Source: Rutidosis leptorrhynchoides (taxonomy: Eukaryota; Streptophyta; Magnoliopsida; Asterales; Asteraceae). Taken from it: 64,000 nucleotides of DNA. The DNA lies in assembly GCF_046630445.1 (NCBI RefSeq), contig NC_092341.1, positions 3,014,001 through 3,078,000 on the forward strand. The letters run 5' to 3'. Below the pieces are notes generated by a model that worked only from the letters and a program-made list of their open reading frames with translations, made no database searches and was not told where the DNA came from. Below are positions 12,001 to 23,260 of the stretch, one piece after another (within the stretch, counting starts at the first letter, position 1; each line of letters starts with the position of its first letter). A program made the translations under genes and the position numbers.

Positions 12001-12209
12001 GACCCGTAAAACGAAGACACCAATCCACCGTCACCGGAGAAACTACTGCATTCGGTGACCGCCAGTAACTTCCTTCTGGCGGAACGACTGAGCCTTTTGG
12101 GAGATGAAAAGAGCGCCGCCGGACGGTGGTGGTTTCGGTCGCCGGAAACAGACATGCAAGCAGCGACTAACCACGTGCATAGTGGAGAAGCAACGGCGTA
12201 GCCCACCAT
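9010..12209 (-). CDS. KASII: 3-oxoacyl-[acyl-carrier-protein] synthase II, chloroplastic (KAS II)
   Basis: Thirteen coding exons on the minus strand: 12209-11909, 11667-11462, 11353-11150, 10731-10621, 10545-10450, 10359-10314, 10228-10149, 10061-9993, 9914-9830, 9736-9582, 9494-9414, 9322-9263, 9132-9010. They encode 538 residues, close to the family length of about 540. KAS II elongates 16:0-ACP to 18:0-ACP in the plastid and so sets the C16/C18 ratio. The thiolase-fold triad is present: Cys in STACATSN, His in NAHATST, His in [11 protein letters not shown]. The C-terminal Gly-rich [10 protein letters not shown] is also there. The first ~110 residues are Ser/Arg-rich, as expected for a transit peptide; the mature domain opens at [26 protein letters not shown] and [11 protein letters not shown] fit KAS II better than KAS I. 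All junctions are GT-AG and in frame. Confidence 0.95.
10753..11088. mobile_element. MITE in KASII intron 3
   Basis: The 336-bp insert has imperfect terminal inverted repeats: ggtgttgtttgtctttt at the left against ggtggtgtttgtttttc read in from the right. TA flanks both ends (TTA left, TAA right). It carries no ORF. The GGTGTTGTTTG terminus and TTA/TAA flanks suggest PIF/Harbinger (Tourist-like); a hAT-type MITE is the alternative. The interior has further self-complementary words around agatct. KASII splice sites on both sides are unaffected. Confidence 0.65.
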
Positions 12210-12850
12210 TAAGGGAATCAAACTGTAAATTCAACCCAAAGTGATGATCGATCGAGTATAAAGTATATATAAAAAATGAATTAATTAGGAGTACTTAATT
12301 GTAAATTAATTGGTAGTTTTGTGCTAAAAGTAACAATAATAACTTAACTTTTGAATATTAAACACTACACAAAAAAATAATACATTTTTTATCAAGAAAA
12401 GAAATGGGTGGTTGTTAAGATTTAATAATGTGATATTATTATTATTATTATATTATGATATGATCTTCATCATGATAGAGACATAGTAATCATCATTAAA
12501 AGTACACCTAAAATTTCCCAAAAAAATCATACAGATGATATTTTATAGTTCAAGAAAACAACTTACTTGGAAAATCTAAAAGAATATTCCCTTATTATTA
12601 TTTTTTTTGATTTTAATTCATTCATTTAGTATCAAAATAAACAAATAATAATACGAGTAACATTAAAGCAACAAAATGAAATGTAAATTAGTTGAGTCTG
12701 AAACCAAGAACTTACAAAAGTAGAGATGAGTTGTTGGAATGGAAGATTGGAAAGTCACTGTGAAACCAGAGAAGAGTAGGGGGAGCAGACAAGACTATGA
12801 ATGAATGGAATTTAAATATGGAGCTACTTATTGCAATTTAATTAATTAAA
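12210..12850 (-). promoter_or_regulatory. KASII 5' UTR with a 493-bp leader intron, and promoter
   Basis: On the minus strand the sequence just upstream of the ATG (cat at 12207-12209) is a good acceptor (tttacag, ending at 12223). A matching donor gtaagt begins at 12715. This implies a 5' UTR intron of 12223-12715, with a non-coding first exon beginning somewhere near 12720-12830. Leader introns are common in plant housekeeping genes and can raise expression. Transcription evidence would be needed to be sure. Confidence 0.55.
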
Positions 12851-15263
12851 ATGCTATTATGCCTCTTTTTAATTTATAATTAACATAAACCTAAAGTAGT
12901 TGATTAATTGATTTTTTCAAATAAAAACATAATATTAGAAAAATATATATTCAAATATCAAACAAGCACAGTCAATGGAGACTCTACTCGGCATGCTTGA
13001 ATAGATTCACTGATCTACTTGACTAAACACCACAAACTGAATCAGATCTGAACCATACTACTATACTGATAAATAAAAATAAGAAACCACAATAACCAAC
13101 AACAAACAATATCAGTGAGACATCCAATCTCCTACGTCTTCATGTAAAATGGATCAAAATTCAAAGTATTCACTGCAAAAGCATTTGAAGTCGAGAAACA
13201 ATGAACTTCTGATAATGATTCAAATTTTTGACAGTGGAAACAAGTAATTGATTAGGTGATTTAAACTTTAATATTAGTAGCTAATTAAAGAGACATAGTC
13301 AGAATCACACTCCCTCGTTAATCAAATCCTAAACACTCACTTCTTGTCTTTACAATGATTATTTATTTCATTCTTCATATTATATAAAAAATCCAACTTT
13401 GTACAAGTATTATGTAAGAAAGTTGATGTGACGGTGAATATAAATTCAAAATTTTATATTATGCATAAGAAGTTGATTGTTAAAATGATAATTTTGAAAT
13501 TAACCCTTAAAAGTTCTAATAGATCAAATCAACCTTCTTACTAAGAGTCGTGATGATCTACTCTAGTTCAGTGTCTAAGGAGACACTAGTAATTAAACTT
13601 TGAGCTTCGATGTCTAAATCAGCGTCTAATTTTTTAATTATTATTTAATTCATTTGTAATATTATTTATTTCAATTTATTCTAAATAACAAATATAAAAA
13701 ATAAAAAAACAAGAGCCCTCTAATAATAAAAAAAAATAAAATATTTAAATAATATAATCAAATAAGTACTAACAAAGATAAATATGCACATAAGATTAAT
13801 TACAGTAACTACTAATCCTACTACGTCTCATCTTCTTCATCTTTGTCCGCACCCAAATTCCTAAACGTCTCGCATCTGACCCTCTCCTTTTGCTTCTCGA
13901 TTAGTCTCATGTCATCTTCAGTCATATCAATCACCAAAATCATCATTATGATTCAATTTTCTTTTGTCGATAATACATCTTTGTTTTTTGACTGACGATA
14001 TCAAAGTATTCTTTAACTGATAAATGAAACATCTCTCGAGATGAAGTTTTGTTTGAAGGCATGGAATCAGACAACAATTTTTTGACTTTCATAGATTTCC
14101 CTGCGGACGTTTCAAACGTTCTTCACCATACAAACCCTTCATTTGGGTTCTGTTCTTGACTTTCATGGTCATCGTTCAAATTAAAGTCCTCATGTTGTTC
14201 AACATCAACAGCTCTCGTCGTTTGTTCCTCCGACCTACAAAGACAGGATTGGAATTAAGCAACTTTAAATTGGTTTTTCAAGTTTTAACATTTTGTACCC
14301 GTAAATTTTTTGATCCACCACTATGTTCATCTACTATATTTTTGTCTATTGAATGAATATAAATCAAAAGACCAAAATACCCTTTCGAAAGCAAGCTAAC
14401 ATACCCCATATAAAATTTTCTACAAATATATATACTCGGTATATTTGTTTTTGAGCCCGTGCGTTGCACGAGTGTGTAAAAAACCGTGCATAAAAATGTA
14501 ATTTGCAGTTCATATTGGTATGTAAATAGCGATATCAAAAGATAGAAAAAGTATAAGAATTATTTAAGAGCCCGTGGTGTTGAAAATTTTTAAAAATTAT
14601 TTTGAGTTTAAGAGTCCGTGGTGTTGACAAATTTTCCAACGCATATAACCATCGATCTCATACCCACTAATTTGTTAGTGCATTTGCTAATCTAACTTAC
14701 TCTCAAAAAATTATATGCAAAAGTAATAATAAGAATTCAAAATATAAAAACAAACACATCTATAGATATTGCAATCGAAAATGGATCCCCATTATCAAAC
14801 CTGCAAAGTCTTATACAAATACACAATTTTTAGTAACCAACATCGGTATAATTATGATAAAAAAAAATTTGCAACAAAAATTCAGAGAATTGAACAATCG
14901 CAAAGAATCGTACCGTGCAGCGTAGAGTATCTATGTAGAAGAAGAAGATTGCATGTGTTCTGAAACTACCTGATTAAACTTGTAGTGGTGAGTTCGTGAC
15001 GAAGAATCAGTCGAACGCACCGTGTCAGAAGGATTAGGGTTTCAGATAGCAGCGACTGTGATGGTGATAGTGAAAACGATGATAAATCAAAAGACCAAAA
15101 TACCCTTTTGAATTAAACTAATAAGGTGAACAGTAAGTGGTTGTGTTTGATTGATATAATTATAATATTACATCCACTAGTATGTTGTATAATACTAATA
15201 ATAATGAATAATATATGTTTTTTTTTTTTTTGAGATTACTTCTTTGGTTATATAATAATCATT
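12851..15263. other. AT-rich intergenic DNA with degraded repeats
   Basis: No intact gene. Two weak signals. About 13840-14070 on the minus strand reads as a degraded coding tail (SSREMFHLSVKEYFDIVS in one frame), which could be a transposon-associated or host relic that I cannot name. A 27-bp sequence starting ataaatcaaaagaccaaaat occurs at 14359-14385 and again in the same orientation at 15082-15108, 0.7 kb apart. A short hairpin-like cccgtgcgttgcacgag lies near 14456-14472. Confidence 0.45.
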
Positions 15264-15600
15264 TTTCTTTTTGGCAAAAAAAAAAATGAATTAATAAGAA
15301 TAGATTTCTTCATTAAAGCAATGAAGAAAGTCTATCAAAAAAGATAGGAGTGTAGCTCGGTCATCAGTTAAGATACAAAATAGGCTATAAACGCCTAACA
15401 ACACAAGCATAAAAAGATTTTGATGCCATACATGAGAATGAAAGCCGTAACAAAGATTGAGATTAGTTGCCCATAAGAAGACTTTAAGCTTGATATTCCG
15501 TACAATAGCCGATCTACAAGTGAACTTGCCATTGATAATAATGTCGTTCCTTGCTATCCAAATAGCCCAAATTATAGCGGGCCCGATCAACTTCGAAAAT
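15264..15600 (-). mobile_element. 5'-truncated LINE fragment
   Basis: A minus-strand frame (15590 down to 15291) reads GPAIIWAIWIARNDIIINGK. This is the conserved Trp-rich end of plant L1-type ORF2 beyond the reverse transcriptase. It is followed by a 3' tail ending in TTTTTGCC and A-rich sequence, like the other LINE tails in this window. I could not find a clear target-site duplication. Confidence 0.7.
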
Positions 15601-16947
15601 CATACGGCCTTAATGTTCGTACCATAGTCAAAGAAATCGAGCTTTATTAATGACAGAAATTAATAATAAGGTAGCCTGAGATTTAAGACAATGATAGATT
15701 TATCGTGTATGTACTTATTGCTTCATTCATTCATTCATTTATTTGATGATGTCAAAATAGGATGGTAATCATTCATTTCATTCGTGATATAACATAATTA
15801 ACTTTAACTATTAACTATGGAGTATAAACTAATATACCCGGCCCCATGCCCCCATGGTAAAACTTTAGAATATTAAAATAAGTTAACAAGCTTTATGCAT
15901 TTATCATACTTTGTATTTAATTTATTAATTTATTTATTTTTAGCGAAATAACAGAAATTAATATAAACTAGCGGATCGGGGGCGCGCGTTGCTGCACTGT
16001 TTTGCAAAATCGTTTTGGATAACAGGAAACATGTCGTTGTGCAAGGGTAAAATAAAAAACAAAGAAATATGGATAGCGGTTTTTGTAGGGGAAAAAATAA
16101 GTTAGAAGAATCGAGAGAGCGTTTTTGTTCGAAAAGAAGGTGGAAACCGAAGGGAAAAAAGAAAAAGGTTAATGTAGCACAGGGAGGATCCTTGTAGGTG
16201 CAACCTTTTTTGCACACAGTACAAGTTATTGAAGCTTAAGGGGATAGTATTCACAAACTTTGTCTAATAGTATAGTATGTAGTACTAATAGTACCAACAA
16301 TTGCCTGAGTTAACCATGGGAGATGGCAAAATCGCCAAAACCCTAGTTGAAGGGTTACTTTGAGAAGCGTTCAGTAATGGATTAGGTATGAGGGTTAACT
16401 TGTCAATTAGAAAAATAAAATATACCAAACTGTCTCTGATTGGTCAATTGCTAAAAAAAAAAAAAAAAATGAAAAAGACTTTTCAGGACACTCGCTACAC
16501 TAATCTCACAGGTACCAGTAGTAACTTTGTAAAATAGTAAGAGATAATATGTAGTACTGATAATAATAAGCCAAGTCGTCAGAAAAAAAAAGAAAAAAGA
16601 ATAATGATAGGCTAAACATCACATAGGAAACGAAATTATGAGGGCCCATACCCAATTGGCCCATGAACCAACCTAGCCCAAATACAAGACAAAAAATAAA
16701 CTTATTAATTTACTAATAAAATAAATAAATTTATTAATTTAGATCTAAGCAAAATAAGTTGCAAGGTCGAATATTCAACTTTGGTGACCTATGCAACATT
16801 AATTTAGGTACAGATACTTTTTTATATTATACCAGTAAAACTTTTTGAGCTTGTGAAATTTATGTTACTTCATTAAACTATATGATTTAATGCGATGTGA
16901 TGCAATGCATTATTAAGATCTTTGCTGATAGGAGTAATAAACTAGTC
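15601..16947. other. intergenic DNA without recognisable gene
   Basis: AT-rich sequence with short homopolymer runs (for example an A run near 16455). I see no ORF with coding character, no tRNA, and no element ends that I can pair. Confidence 0.4.
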
Positions 16948-16982
16948 GGCCGTTTATATATATATTTTTTTTTTTGAAAAGC

Positions 16983-16985
<3 letters not shown>

Positions 16986-17056
<71 letters not shown>

Positions 17057-17080
17057 TAGATATATATATAGAGAGAGAGA
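16986..17080. repeat. (TA)n microsatellite with GATA and GA runs in the LINE-A 3' UTR
   Basis: About 70 bp of uninterrupted TA, then gatagatata and a GA run. It lies just inside the LINE 3' end, between the poly(A) tail and the coding part. That is a typical place for a simple-sequence expansion and a likely length-polymorphic marker. Confidence 0.9.
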
Positions 17081-19599
17081 GAGACTCGAATACAAGAATG
17101 TTAGATTGTGCGGTCCTAACTAAACGAGCAGTTGGTAGCCTGTGCACAATCTGTTCATGTATGATCTACACAAAGTAAACACGAGCTAAACTAACTACTA
17201 TACATGAAACTCGAAAGAACATTGTCTACATTTTTCACCCCACCTCGGTTCGATTATTCCCAAGAAGCCCGAACGAAGAGGGGTTGCTCAACCATTGGTT
17301 CCACTCGATGATAATCTTCTTAGCCCTTTTTGAGATCCATTCGTAGCTTTTTATTTTGATGTCATTGAACAGCGTATCGCTCGACTTGAAAGTGTTATGA
17401 AAAACCTTTTGATTGCAGTTCTTCTAAATGAGATATCCCCCTACCCATTTAACGGCTTGCCACAATGAATTACTTGTTGACCCGAGTGTGTTGTGCGTAT
17501 CCTCTTTGAACAATTCAGTAACGCTAGTGATTGAGAAGTTTCCTAGTCCCCACCATCGGTATATTTTTTCCCAAATATTGAATACATGCTTGCAAAGAAT
17601 CACTGCGTGATCCGTAGATTCAAAGTCTTCATCACACATGGGACAACGTACCGTGTGTAGGTCTATACCCCGATTATCTAGTTCCACTCTTACCGGAAGC
17701 CTTCGACGATTCGCCCTCCATACAAAAATCTCTAGCGACTGAGGGAGAGCTTTGTTCCGATCAATTTCTAAAGTGCTAGTATATTAACCATGGAGCTTTT
17801 CATCTAGAATATCAGACAACATTTTTGCATGAAACCTGCCATCGTGACTAACAGCCCATCTCCATTCGTCTTGCGAGTTGTCTACATGTGACGATCGCTC
17901 CAAATCCATATGGACGAACACGTCATTCATCGATTTCATTGCGAGGTATTTGACCTCTATATGATACGTTTTGTAAACATTGCATTCTTTTGAAAAGGCA
18001 CACCATAAATGAATATTTAAATCAAAGGTTTTCGACATCTGATGATTTCTACATATAGACAATCACCGTAAATAATAGTTTACAATAGTACTTCCATTGA
18101 CAATGCAGTCAAAATAAGATACATGGTGATGATTTGGTGAATGCAACGTTTCCTTGATAAATATGCCATGTAAGACTCCATGCACATAGCTTGTCTAACA
18201 TATAAGCAAACAGCGGAAGACTTCTAGGGAACCTGAGAATAAACATGCTAACAAGTGTCAACACAAAGGTTGGTGAGTTCATAGTTTTAGTGTTTCGCAT
18301 AATCTGTATATAAAGGTGGATCACAAGATTTCAGTTGTTTCATCCAGAATCGTTTATCAAAATATTCTATAAGATTGAGCACCCTGGTAACTAAACTTAA
18401 CGTATATATAATTTGTACCCTTTGTATAATCATCTTAATAATACACGCAAACCAACGTGTACACTTCTCAAATAGCATACGTCCATTAAAAGGCTAGTGC
18501 TCTAGCTCGGATGGGGATATCAAGCCCTATGGATCCATATACTACTACTCGCGCCCACCAGTTCTTATAACTGGCAGTTACTAGTTACCAAAGCTAAGGG
18601 ATTTTCGGTTCAAACTCAGTGTAGAATTAAGTATGTACTTGTATCCATTGCGTTCAAAATAAATTGCATGTATTCTCAGCCCAAAAATATTTAAAGTATT
18701 TAAAAAGGGAGACTATAAACTCACCTTAGCAGCATATAAAGTCGTTCACCAAAATATGACTGAAACTCGGATTACCAAATAACCGTAGATCTCAACCTAG
18801 AGAACATATGTTGGTCAATAAATGTCTATTAAGCTAGGTCAGGTCATAGTGTATCACAATCCTAATGCTCGAGATCAATATACAAAAGTTATCCAAAGTC
18901 GTTTCAAAAAGTTAATTTTGACAATAGTTCAACAAAACGAGACGTACCTTATATAAGGATTCATTTACTCGGTTGCTAAAATTCAAAAATCTAATTTATC
19001 AATCTTACAAACAAGTTGTTTAAATATTAATTGCAGATTTAAAAGCAATTCCAATTAACGTCAATCATAATTCAGTTGACCATATCTTTTAATTCGTTCA
19101 TCGAAATTACGCGATTTCTAAATGAAAAGTTATTGATTTTTCGCCAGCTTTCCAAAAACATGTATATCATATACCTTTTACCAGTAATATATGTATTTAA
19201 TTCGTGATTCATTATAAACTGTTTAACGACGAAATTTAGCATTCAAGCATGCGTAAATATATATACTCGAGCACTAGACATGGATACACAATTAATATAT
19301 AAAAGATAAGATATGAATGCTAACGTATCAATATTGTGATTCAATATTGCAGGGAAAGTATGTAGACACAACAGAGATGATAAACACTATGTTAGACTTG
19401 TGAATAATACCCACGTACATTACCCATAACCTCCATAGCTATAGCCCATAGTTTCCTTAGCTTTGACTCATTTGAAAATTCGGTTTGAAATTATTTGGAC
19501 ATGACCTCGTCGTAGTATTTTATGTATAATACTAATAATATTACTAATAATAATTAGATTAATAATAATATTAATCTTAATCTTAATCTTAATAATAAC

Positions 19600-19744
<145 letters not shown>

Positions 19745-19861
19745 ATTATAATAAATAAATAAATATTATGGAGTATATATCTATATCTGTGTAAATATGT
19801 GTGTGTGATATTCGTTCGAGCAAAAACACTTGAATTTATAGTACCTGGCCAGTTGTTTAGC

Positions 19862-20165
19862 CCCATGCGATCGCATGGGTTTTCAGTGCTTTTGCCATGC
19901 GATCGCATGGCCGCCTGATCCGCTTTTGTTTGCTAGTTCGTCGACATCAAATAGTGTATACTGTAGCAAATAGTGTTTACTGTAGCAAATAGTGTTTTAC
20001 TATAGCAAGTCGTTTTCACTGTAGCAAAGTCGGTTTCACTGTAGCAAATAGTGTTTTAATGTAGCAAAGTCGGTTTCACTGTAGCAAATAGTGATTTTCG
20101 AAAACACTGTAGCTTTTCGGGTATTGTAGCAATTCGAAAATTCTGTAGCAAATTAGTGTTTTACT
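19862..20165. repeat. paired GCGATCGC palindromes followed by a ctgtagcaaatagtg tandem array
   Basis: Two copies of the perfect palindrome ccatgcgatcgcatgg occur at 19863-19878 and 19895-19910. Then about eight degenerate units of roughly 20 bp around ctgtagcaaatagtgttt run over 19938-20165. Both are inside the solo LTR and may be promoter or enhancer repeats of that LTR. There are no spacers of CRISPR type. Confidence 0.8.
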
Positions 20166-21191
20166 GGTTCATCTTAAACGTTTTAGTTAACTTATCTAAA
20201 TATCAATCGAATCAATAATCGAATGTTACTATCTTTTACTAAATAACTTGAAATCATATATATATATGCACATTAAATTATGTATATATTGTTCGTGAAT
20301 CTTCGAGAACAGTCAAAGAATAATTGATTATATGAATATAGTTCCAAAACTTTCGTGACACAATATTACAGACTTTGCTTATCGTGTCAAAAATATTAAA
20401 TCATTTAAAGATAAAGTTTAAATTTGGTCAAAAATTTCCGGGTTGTCACACTACATGAGTCACATTGTTGATGCTTCTGATTATTTCATCCAGCTCGTCT
20501 TTAATTCTGCCTCGAGGAGTTCTGTTCCATTGCCATCTCAATGTAGGATTCCCTTCTATCCATGACACTCTATCGCAAACTTTGACCTCTTTGTTTGACT
20601 CCAACCTGTAAATTCTCGGAAACCTATCTCGAAAACTTTGATCGCCAGCCCAATGATCTTCCCAAAACAAGATGTCTCTGCCTATGCCAATATTTCTCAC
20701 AAACGAATTGTTAAGCATAAAACCCCGGTTGCTCATGTCCCTTCCAATTTTAATAATATCCTTCCAAGGTGAAAGCCCAATTCCCACCCGGTAATGATGC
20801 GAATTATCCAAACCACCCCCCGCCCGTAAATGCTTTTGATAATTTTAACCCAGAAAGCATCGGTTTCGGTACGAAATCTCCACCACCATTTACCCAAAAG
20901 AGCCCAATTTTTTGCTTTTAACGACCCGATATTAAGACCCCCAACCCCATAAGATAATAAAATAGACTCCCATTTAACCCAAGACATTTTATGATTATCC
21001 TCCGTCCCACCCAAAAGAAGTTACGCAGCAAACCTTCGAGTAAATTGAGGATACACGATGGAGCACGAAATGTGGAGAAGAAGTACAACGGTGAACTGTT
21101 TAGGACCGATTTGATGAGAGTTAAACGCCCCCCGAAAGACACCGTTCTAGATTTCCAATCCGACAATCTTTTCCTGTTTAGGCCGTTTATA

Positions 21192-23115
21192 ATTTGAGTA
21201 GCTTATTATTTTAGAACATGTTGTCCGATGCGTTTTCATATTTTATAGCTAACAAGTTTGGTGGTTAGCGGCGCTTCGTTGCGAACGAAACGCGGTTGAC
21301 CAATCTAGAATTTTTTTTGTTTTTTTTTTTTTGTTTTTTTTAAGACATGTTACATGATATATTTATATACACATAAAATTTCATTTGTACATAGCTCTAT
21401 TTTCGTTGTTCATTGTTTATACTACGTTATCGATATTTCACAAAGTAAGGCTATATGGTTCTACCAAGCATGTTATACATTGATACCTATGTAGTAGTTC
21501 GTTAACGTTACTTATATTCTCATATCGAATTTCAAAGTGGCACAATTCAATTTATAATATCTCCCAGAAAAATATTTGTAAACGAAAGAAAATAAAAAAA
21601 AAATGGTTGAGAGAACACTTTTATACGTAGCTTATAAAGAAATAGTTGGCTAAAAGTTCGATAAAAAGATTGTAAAAAATTGAGAAAATGCGAGAAGAAT
21701 TTTAAAAAGTTTCAAAGGAAGAATAAAATAAATAATAATATAAATAATGTTAAAAAGGTTGAGAAAAAAATAAAACAATCAAAAAGTGAGAGGATTTAAA
21801 TAGAAAAATTAAAATGTGTTTGAAGAGTGAGAGGATTGAAATAGAATTGAAAACATTGAAGGAGTTATTTTAAAAGATTTAATAAAGAAGGTGTTAATAG
21901 GTAAAAAAAAATAAAAGTATAAAAAATAAGTTAGGATAGGAGAGAGTCAGTGAGAATTGAAACCAAGACCTTCACTTCACTAAGTATGTACTCGGACCAT
22001 TGAACTGTGTTTGTATTTGTTAAATTTATCAAAGAGTTTGCATTTATCTGCAAACATAAGCGTTTTTAAAATTAAAGGCAAAATTGGATCGAAATTGGGC
22101 CTTAATTGGGCCGAAATTGGGCCTTAATTGGGCCGAAATTGGGTTATGTTTACTGTGCATTCAATTTTCTAAATAAATATATATACAATTTAATATTATT
22201 TATAATTACAATTATAATTATAATTATAATTATAACTATAATTATAATTTATTATTAATAGCCTTACCTACTTAGACCACTTATCGGGAGCGTGGTTGGA
22301 GCTCCATTGCAGCTTCCTTCCAACGGCTCCATTGCTAGCAAATGTGGTTGGAGCGTGGTTGAAAGCCAGTGATAATACATGTCGTTGTAAGGCATTTTGT
22401 AACACGGAGCTATTGTAATTTTTGATTGTACATTATTTATTAAAAGTAGTAAAATTGTATTAATAATTAATTAAAGTGGTTTCAATTTATGGTAAAGGGT
22501 ATGTCATGAAACGGGTAGGTATGATGTGTTAAGTGATAGGAAGAAGTTATTGAAGTGACGCTAATGTGGTACAATGTAATTATATGATAGATGTCATGAA
22601 TATGAGTACAAACTTCTCTTTTTTAGTTGGTCGCCCCCCCCCCCCCCCCTCCTCAAACAAGGAGATATAAACGTGACAAGGGAAAAGAATCATCAAAACG
22701 GTGAACAATCCAAAAGCATACACAATTAAAATAGGATTGTGACCTATTATTATAATCGTACAAACAATATAATTCTAAATACAAAATACTTAAAAACTGC
22801 AAATTAAAATCTACGGGGTGTGCTCCCAAATATAAAATTGGTGGTTATAGTAAAGGTGAGTTGAGGTTGCCCACAAGAACACCTTTAATTTTACACTTTT
22901 AAACTTCATGGAAAATTCCCGACAAGCTGAATAAAACTTCTCGGTATTGTTTGTTTAATCACAATTGTGCATAATTTGACATCTAAGCCTCAAATTAATT
23001 ACCATGTTGTTTTAAACTCTACGAGTAACCTAGAACACTTTCAAATTGATCCTAAACACCACTAGAAATCCTTAATCACCTCAAATTCCAAAAAACGAAT
23101 TCGCTCATCAAAATG
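21192..23115. other. intergenic DNA with short tandem and homopolymer repeats
   Basis: No gene is visible. It includes a T-rich tract near 21307-21342, a four-fold repeat of about 19 bp (attgggcc with ttaattgggccgaa, about 22076-22146), an alternating ATAATT tract (about 22200-22250) and a 16-base C run at 22634-22649. A GC-richer stretch at 22280-22390 repeats gagcgtggttg twice. Confidence 0.45.
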
Positions 23116-23260
23116 CATCAATTTCTTCTAATTTTTTTTTTTGAAAAGCAAGAAGGAATTATATTACCAAGCACCAACGAAAATACAATAAGAGGATCGG
23201 CAAAATAAAGCCGAGACAAAACGAACAACGAAAAAAAGGAAAAAAAAAAAAAAACACTAC

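Noticed and set aside
9010-12209. KAS I rather than KAS II
   Set aside because: [11 protein letters not shown], the [11 protein letters not shown] region and the long Ser/Arg-rich leader match KAS II; KAS I has a different motif after the first His region.
14456-14472. Helitron 3' end hairpin
   Set aside because: The hairpin-like word is present but no CTRR terminus follows at the right distance on either strand.
16887-17147. Minus-strand frames with alternating Ile-Tyr
   Set aside because: Translation of the (TA)n tract in the LINE-A 3' UTR.
19938-20165. CRISPR-like array
   Set aside because: A short tandem repeat of LTR origin without spacers, in a plant nuclear context.
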